Assembly: GCA_023614405.1 (NCBI GenBank)
Contig: CM042691.1
Span: 177,540,927 to 177,604,926, forward strand
Reading direction: 5' to 3'
Length of the DNA stretch: 64,000 nucleotides
Source of the DNA: Avena insularis
Lineage: Eukaryota > Streptophyta > Magnoliopsida > Poales > Poaceae
A program made the translations under genes and the position numbers. A model generated the notes under the pieces. The model had not been told where the DNA came from. It was given only the letters and a program-made list of their open reading frames with translations, and did no database searches. Positions 58,911-64,000 of this stretch are shown piece by piece; position 1 is the first letter of the stretch, and each line of letters opens with the position of its first letter.

Positions 58911-60470
58911 TGATATGTCGTAAATGTATCTATAATTTTTGATATTCCATGCTTTTTATTATCAACTTTGTTATGTTTTGTCTACACTTTGAGGTATTTT
59001 TATATATTTTCTGGGACTAACCTATTAACAACATGCCACTATGCCAGTTGCCTGTTTTTTGCTGTTTTTGGTTTCAGAAAAGCTAGTAAGGAAATATTCT
59101 CGGAATTGGATGGGACAAAAGCCAAACTCACTATTTCACCAAGGAGAACACAGAGTCCAGAGGAGAGACGGAGGGGCGCCACAAGGCAGTCGCATGCCCC
59201 AGACGCGGGCCCACCCTAGGCCACGCCTGGGCAGGGTGTAGGCCCCCTGGCCGCCCTCCTGCCTCCCCTCTTTGCCTATATAAGCCCCCCGATGCCAAAA
59301 CCCTAAGTACCCGATCAGATCTCCATGAAACAGTCCGTCGCCACCGCTACCATCGTCCCTAGATCGGGGGGATCTGAAGCTCTTCCCGGCACCCTGCCGG
59401 AGGGGAGAGACCATCCCGAAGGCCTTCTTCATCACCATGCCAGCCTCCGGTATGATGCGTGAGTAGTTCACCCTTAGAATCTGGTTCCATACAGTAGCTA
59501 GATGGTTGTTTTTCCTCCTTTTTGCTTTCATGTCGAGCTTCGTTCATGATCAAGGTCATCTGTTTGTAATCATACATGTTGTGTTTGCGGGGATATTGAG
59601 ATACTATGTTAGATTGATTATTGATTCTATCATGTCTTATTGATTATTGATTCTATCATGTCTGTGTTGTTTGTGATCTTGCATCCTCTTCGTTTCTAGT
59701 AGCTATCTTGGCCAAGTAGATGCTAGTGACTCCAAGAGGGAGTTTTATGCTCGATAGTGAGTTCATGCCTCCATTGAATCTGGGGAAGTGACAGAAATCT
59801 CTAAGGTTATAGATGTGCTGTTGCTACTAGGGATAAAATAACAATCTTTTGTTCATGGAACAATTGTATTGTTTACTTTACACACATTGCTTAATGTAGT
59901 TATCCGTTGCTTGTAACTTAATACTGGAGGGGGTTTGGATGATAACCTGAAGGTGGATTAGTAGTCATAGATGCAGTTGGATGGCAGTCTATGTATATTG
60001 TTGTAAAGCCCAATCAGATCTCATAGGATCATGAATGTCTAGTATTGCATTGTTTTGCCCTGCTCAGTCCTGTCAATTGCCCCGCTTTAATTTGTTCATC
60101 CAGCATGCAATGTTATTTATCTTAAGGAGAACACCTCTAGTGAACCGTGGACCCTGGTCCAATAATTACCATTGTTACATCATCTAATGTTACTTTTTAC
60201 TTTCTGCAAGCAACCATTACCTGCCATACTATACGTTTAATCCTTTGTTTTTAGCAAACTAGTGAGATTAACAACCTCAATGTAAGTTGGGGCAAAGTCT
60301 TGTGTTTGTGTTGTGCAGGATTCCAAGTTACTAGCAACACCTTGGAGTTGTTTCCTTGCTCCTACTGGTTCGATAACCTTGATTTCATAACTGAGCGAAA
60401 ACCTGTCGATGTGCTCATCATACCTTCCTCTAGGGGTCTCCCAACAAAGATCTATAACTGAGCCGTGCCA
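58911..60470 (+). repeat. X 3' LTR (1560 bp)
   Basis: It starts TGATATGTCG and ends GAGCCGTGCCA, followed by the AAATG duplication. TATATAA is at 59277-59283. Its second half is absent from the truncated 5' copy. No gene; short frames are chance. Confidence 0.88.
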
Positions 60471-60475
60471 AAATG

Positions 60476-61041
60476 CCACAACAGACCTTTCAAATATTTA
60501 TTGTGGACTGATATGTTGTACTTACATGATATCAAGAGTATTAGGGCATTACCTATGTATATGGCCAAACATATCTTTAATATGGGCCCCACTTGCTTAT
60601 ACCATAAGCTTGTTGATTGCACCACAATGTATCTAGTCAAACTTGTACATAAGATAGGACCCATATGTTAGAGATACCCTCTCGTAGTCCCGTAATTGTA
60701 ATTTGTTTTATATTGCTATAATTATTTTTTGAGCTCACCCGATACTTTATGTATGTGGATCAAAAATATTATTATTTTTTGAGCTTCATCTATCATAATT
60801 ATAATTTTATATAAAAAATAATATGACATACTTTCATTATCTGATTCTCACGTTCAAGTCTCTTAGATTTGTACGTCAAGTACTGTATCTGAGTGGAAAT
60901 GGTTTTTTAGTACTTGGGTGGAGACGAAGAGGCCACCTGTCATGGACTGAACCTTCTTCCTCCTATCTTCGTGACTATAGTTCTTCTCTACCAAATTGCT
61001 TTGCTCGTTTTCATCCCTTTTTGTTGTGCTACTTCACCCGA
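60476..61041. other. Right flank of X, AT-rich
   Basis: It continues the 509-bp-repeat sequence weakly at first (CCACAACAG...), then AT-rich sequence without a supported gene. The last 200 bases are in frame with the gene below, but the first Met matching the exon style is at 61042. The region probably holds its promoter and leader. Confidence 0.4.
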
Positions 61042-62021
61042 ATGACCGGGAACAAGTCCCAGCATAGAAGGGCTTATGCTGTGATGGCAAAGCTGGCTGA
61101 AGACAAGAAGTCAGCTTGTCGTTCTTCCACGATAAATGGGTCCCAGTCGAATCCCTCGGCTGCAGGCGAGAGGTCTTTAACTCAAGGTTATTCAAAGCCG
61201 CCGCGGCCAGGGACAGATACCTTTAGGTAAATCTCCGTTCTTGCGCAACTTTCCACATCTTTGACCGTTTCTTGATTCACCCATTTACCTACTAGCACAT
61301 TCTTCCTTAATGGTTTTTTATGTTGGGTGGTGTTCGAATTCCCTCAGCACTCCTGCCTGCAGAAACATCTTCATAGTCGCTGATGGACGACGATACCTTC
61401 AGGTAAATCTTAGTGTTTGGGCAACTTTCCATGTCTTTGACCATTTCTTGATTCGCTCATTTTCTCTACTACTAGTACATTCTTTCTCAATGTTCTGTTA
61501 GGTCGGGTAGTCTTCGCATTCCTGCGGCACTCTTGCCTGCAGAATCATCTTCATTGTCGCGGATGGAGGCCAATCAGTACAGCCATGAGGTAAAAAAGCA
61601 TTCGAATTCTGATTTTGTGTCCATATTCCTTAATAGTTCTCTGGGTACATTTCTAATTTTTTGCTCCCTGTTCATCTAACAGAATATTGGCTTTGAGATC
61701 GAGTTTATGGTGAAAGAGGTGATGGACGATTTCTGTGCCGTGACAGCGGACACAAGCGCCCACATCAAGGAGTGCACTAGACTTTACTCCAAACTCGCCG
61801 CTGATAAGGTCGGGCTTAGCGTCCTCAGGAATACCACCATGGAATACTTGATTGAGCGTGACGAACTGAATCTGCCGAACATAGGCATGGTGGAGGTGTT
61901 GGGCATAAGCTTCAAATAGATCCGGGACCTCGAGGACCAGAAGGACAAACTCCTGGTCGAGCTAAAGCATGAAGCTGTGGTCGATCTCCATCAAGGATCC
62001 GACATGTGGAAGACCATAAGT
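61042..62021 (+). pseudogene. Small spliced gene of unknown function, possibly decayed
   Basis: Exon 1, 61042-61226 (MTGNKSQHRRAYAVMAKLAE), ends AG|GTAAAT in phase 2. Exon 2, 61502-61589, starts after TTCTGTTAG, reads LRIPAALLPAESSSLSRMEA and ends GAG|GTAAAA. Exon 3 starts at 61683 after CATCTAACAG and reads FEIEFMVKEVMDDF, then AHIKECTRLYSKLAADKVGL. Phases join perfectly. A TAG at 61917 interrupts; the frame continues with IRDLEDQKDKLLVELKHE (coiled coil) to a second stop at 62022, next to a MITE. The TAG may be a Gln-to-stop change or the natural end. The body is helical and charged. No known family recognised. Supporting evidence is splice-site and phase agreement only. Confidence 0.55.
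61227..61402 (+). repeat. Duplicated intron-exon unit, first copy
   Basis: 176 bases that repeat at 61403-61577 (GATACCTTTAGGTAAATCT at 61216 and GATACCTTCAGGTAAATCT at 61392 mark the unit). The exon-like part reads RIPSALLPAE, as exon 2 does, but has a TAG and lacks the acceptor AG (TTATG instead of TTAGG), so it should be skipped in splicing. Confidence 0.65.
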
Positions 62022-62023
62022 TA

Positions 62024-62108
62024 GCACTCCATCTGTTTTCACAATATAAGCCTATTTATAGTGCTAAAACAGCTTACTAAACATGCATATATTATGAAAC
62101 GGAGGGAG
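62024..62108 (+). mobile_element. Stowaway-like MITE (about 85 bp)
   Basis: The right end TATTATGAAACGGAGGGAG with flanking TA is a typical Tc1/mariner-type Stowaway end. The left end CACTCCATCTGTTTTCACAAT is its worn inverted copy. It lies directly at the end of the small gene. Confidence 0.7.
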
Positions 62109-62282
62109 TAGTTCATGATCTGATAATATAGATTGCAAAATGGCCCCAGTAAATTGAAAAACCTTTATTTAGTAGTACGAAGATCGTGTACTTGCTGGTA
62201 AATTATTTGGTTGTTTGGTGAATTTGACAAGCATCATCAGCCACAATGTTGTCAGACCCAAATTTGGTGTGATCATCTTTCC
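62109..62282. other. No feature seen
   Basis: AT-rich sequence without gene, repeat or signal that I can support. Confidence 0.4.
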
Positions 62283-62457
62283 TACTATAGTATACTCCAT
62301 AGTTAGTTATTACTATCGCTACCAACTCGAGCGGTATAGTTAACCAAATTTACGATCAAATTATTTTTTGATCTACGTATTTGCCTAAATAAACCGACAT
62401 GGATGTAGTATACTAGTACTCCTAGTTTTTTTCGAAAAGGGGAGTATAACTATAGTA
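62283..62457. mobile_element. Candidate MITE with 16-17 bp terminal inverted repeats
   Basis: TACTATAGTATACTCC at 62283-62298 pairs with GGAGTATAACTATAGTA at 62441-62457 with one extra base. The 175-bp size and TA ends suggest a small DNA transposon. There is no coding capacity. Confidence 0.5.
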
Positions 62458-63652
62458 CGAGTGCTTGAAGCAGAGGCTGTGCTCGGGAATGCGCATAGGT
62501 TTTTCACAGTACGGACTAGGGAGTCTACACCTGGTAAAGGCTGCTGGTGCATTCATACCTCCCATTGTATTCGACACACTTCTTCTAGCTCGGCTCCTAG
62601 CTAGTGTAGCAATAGATTAGAGATTACCAATTTTTTGGCGGTCTAAAGATCACCAAATTTTGTATTACATTGGCGCGTTTTTATTTGGACTACCCGGCGC
62701 CACGCGCAATCAAAAGTTTTGAACATACTACCGGCACCATTGATACATATAAAAGGCGCCTTATCCCACATCTCCCATGAATATGGCCTTGCACAGCTGT
62801 CCCTCCTCACCACCACAGCCTCCCCACCAGACACCAGGTACCTTTGTGACCGAAGACACAACTCCCTTGTTTAGAAAGACACAACGGCTTCCCCACTCTG
62901 ACGTCCACCGTGTCGGAGCGTGCCCAGCGTCACCGGCAAACATGATACCATCGCTGAAAAGTCCCATCTCCTTCATGGACTCCCTCGCCTCCGTCACTGG
63001 AAGGATGGGAAAATGACCCCCCCCCCCGCGCTCGACCGCACTGACGCGCAGCGTATACATGTCTCCTCCCCAGAAGAAGGTTGTTGGAAACTATCAAAAG
63101 TACTTTGTCGCTTGTTGTTCTTGATCATATACTCGATCGTTACTAAAGTTTGGTAGAGTATTCCTTACCATCTTTATGAATCTCCTCTAACATCAGTGGA
63201 ATTTCTTCTAAAATGATTCTTGTTGGGGCATAAAGGTCACATATAGCACAACTGGTATTCGTCAAATCTAGGTGACATTCTGAGCCGAATTAGTATTTCA
63301 TGGCTCCTTGTGAAGAGTATAACCAGGCGGGCATCGAGTGCCCTTCATCTACTAAGAAAATTAGTTTGATTCGGTATGTTCAGTTTTTTCCTTTAAAACC
63401 ATACACCGTGCAAGTTATGTTATCAGTATTATAATCAAGGTTGTAGATTGGTCGATTGTATTGAAACTTCATGTGGTTTCTTCTCACTCAGGGTGCCATA
63501 TGGTTAGACTAGCAGAAGTAATTTAATGTACTAGATTTGTGATGGGAATCATTACTTTTCGAGCTATCAATTCCTGCAAGTACTCCTAAATAATTTGCTC
63601 TTTTGCACACGATTCCATGTTAAATCTTAGAAGCTATTTGCTTCCAATGCAG
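62458..63652. other. No supported gene
   Basis: It contains a TATAAAA at 62748, an open frame at 62777-63016 of 79 codons without recognisable features, and an 11-12 bp C run near 63019. The ATG is only 23 bases after the end of the TATA motif, too close for a normal plant promoter, so I do not call a gene. The rest is AT-rich. Confidence 0.4.
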
Positions 63653-63905
63653 GAAGATGCGTTAGAACAAGGTCTCAGACTCTACTTAATCTAGTTGAAA
63701 GTGACAACCACGACAAAAAAGAGAATAATGCAAAACACTGGCATAAAAAGTTTCGTCCTAATCCCGCACCAATGTGTCCAGTTGCACTGGCGGATGCGAA
63801 TAAAAAATATAAATCAGACAACCACCAATAGCCAATCTGGTTACCCAACAACAATTGGCAGCAATTCCAGTTTCAATAGCAGCTTTTCAGCAACGAACTG
63901 GTAAT
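63653..63905 (+). pseudogene. Possible decayed Gln-rich exon
   Basis: After a good acceptor (CTTCCAATGCAG) one frame runs 58 codons (TLLNLVESDNHDKKENN, FRPNPAPMCPVALADANKK). After a TAG at about 63829 it continues as Asn/Gln-rich sequence (PIWLPNNNWQQFQFQ) to another TAG. Both stops sit next to CAA codons where Gln would fit. It could be a later exon of the gene at 61042 or a separate relic. No family was recognised. Confidence 0.3.
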
Positions 63906-64000
63906 AATCTCCCAACAACCTTTAGTAATGACAGAGACATATACTCCCTTGCAAATGAGCGTGACACCAAAATGTTATTTTGATGTAACTTTTTTTAGTT

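Larger units (their letters stand above)
6526..60470 (+). mobile_element. Element X: incomplete gypsy-like LTR element that hosts all later insertions
   Basis: The 5' LTR begins TGATACGTTG at 6526 and the 3' LTR ends GTGCCA at 60470. AAATG flanks both sides (6521-6525 and 60471-60475), and rejoining the flanks restores the sequence of the neighbouring 509-bp unit, so this is one insertion event. X's own DNA is only about 5 kb: split 5' LTR, about 2.5 kb of interior without any polymerase gene, 415 bases of 3' leader and the 3' LTR. The LTR style (TGATACGTC..CGTATCTATAATTTTTGAT start) resembles abundant Triticeae gypsy families; lineage (Athila-like) is inference. It depended on other elements' proteins or has lost its own. 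Confidence 0.85.

Noticed and set aside
62777..63016. Small gene of 79 codons after a TATA motif
   Set aside because: The ATG is too close to the TATAAAA at 62748, no splice or domain evidence exists, and composition is unremarkable.
1..64000. CRISPR arrays, operons, tRNA or rRNA genes
   Set aside because: No regularly spaced palindromic repeats, bacterial gene order or recognisable tRNA/rRNA cores were seen; tRNA-like matches are only primer-binding sites.

Overview
This 64 kb window reads as heterochromatic, repeat-packed DNA from a large grass genome, probably Pooideae (inference from the retrotransposon families; no species marker is visible). There is almost no host gene content. Nearly everything is LTR retrotransposons inserted into one another. 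The nesting can be resolved because several insertion sites keep their 5-bp target duplications.

Layout: 1-5842 is the right end of a Ty3/gypsy element (W, + strand) that kept gag and lost pol. 5843-6525 is older DNA carrying an imperfect 509-bp tandem duplication. Element X (+ strand, 6526-60470, target duplication AAATG) is inserted there and contains every other large insertion. X's 5' LTR is split by a solo LTR (Y, 6733-24073), and Y is split by a complete Tat-lineage gypsy element (Z, 7792-20959, duplication TCGGA). X's short, pol-less interior is split by a minus-strand chromovirus array (U, about 27087-58495, arranged LTR B - interior - LTR A - partial second interior). LTR A of U is in turn split by a complete minus-strand Tekay-type chromovirus (V, 29804-42575, duplication AAAGT) and by a second solo LTR of the Y family (Y', 43177-47587, duplication CGTTG). 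X ends with an intact 3' LTR (58911-60470). 60471-64000 is low-copy-looking DNA with one small spliced gene (61042 to about 62021), two MITE-like elements and little else.

Function: W, U, V and Z encode the usual Gag, protease, reverse transcriptase, RNase H and integrase, all broken by stops or frameshifts. Z also carries an antisense spliced gene of the type known from Grande/RIRE2-like elements (putative gypsy-type transposon domain). The least expected content is a family of accessory proteins encoded between the primer-binding site and gag in V and U (here ORF-B, plus a second one, ORF-A, in V). Every gag and accessory ATG in these elements directly follows a YAG that looks like a 3' splice site, which suggests expression from alternatively spliced RNAs. 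Four LTR families (W, Y, U, V) also share a block of about 70 nt ending in a small potential hairpin, far downstream of the TATA box.

Limits: all comparisons were made by eye within the window. No database search, splice prediction or alignment was run, so family names are assigned from motifs and general knowledge of grass retrotransposons.
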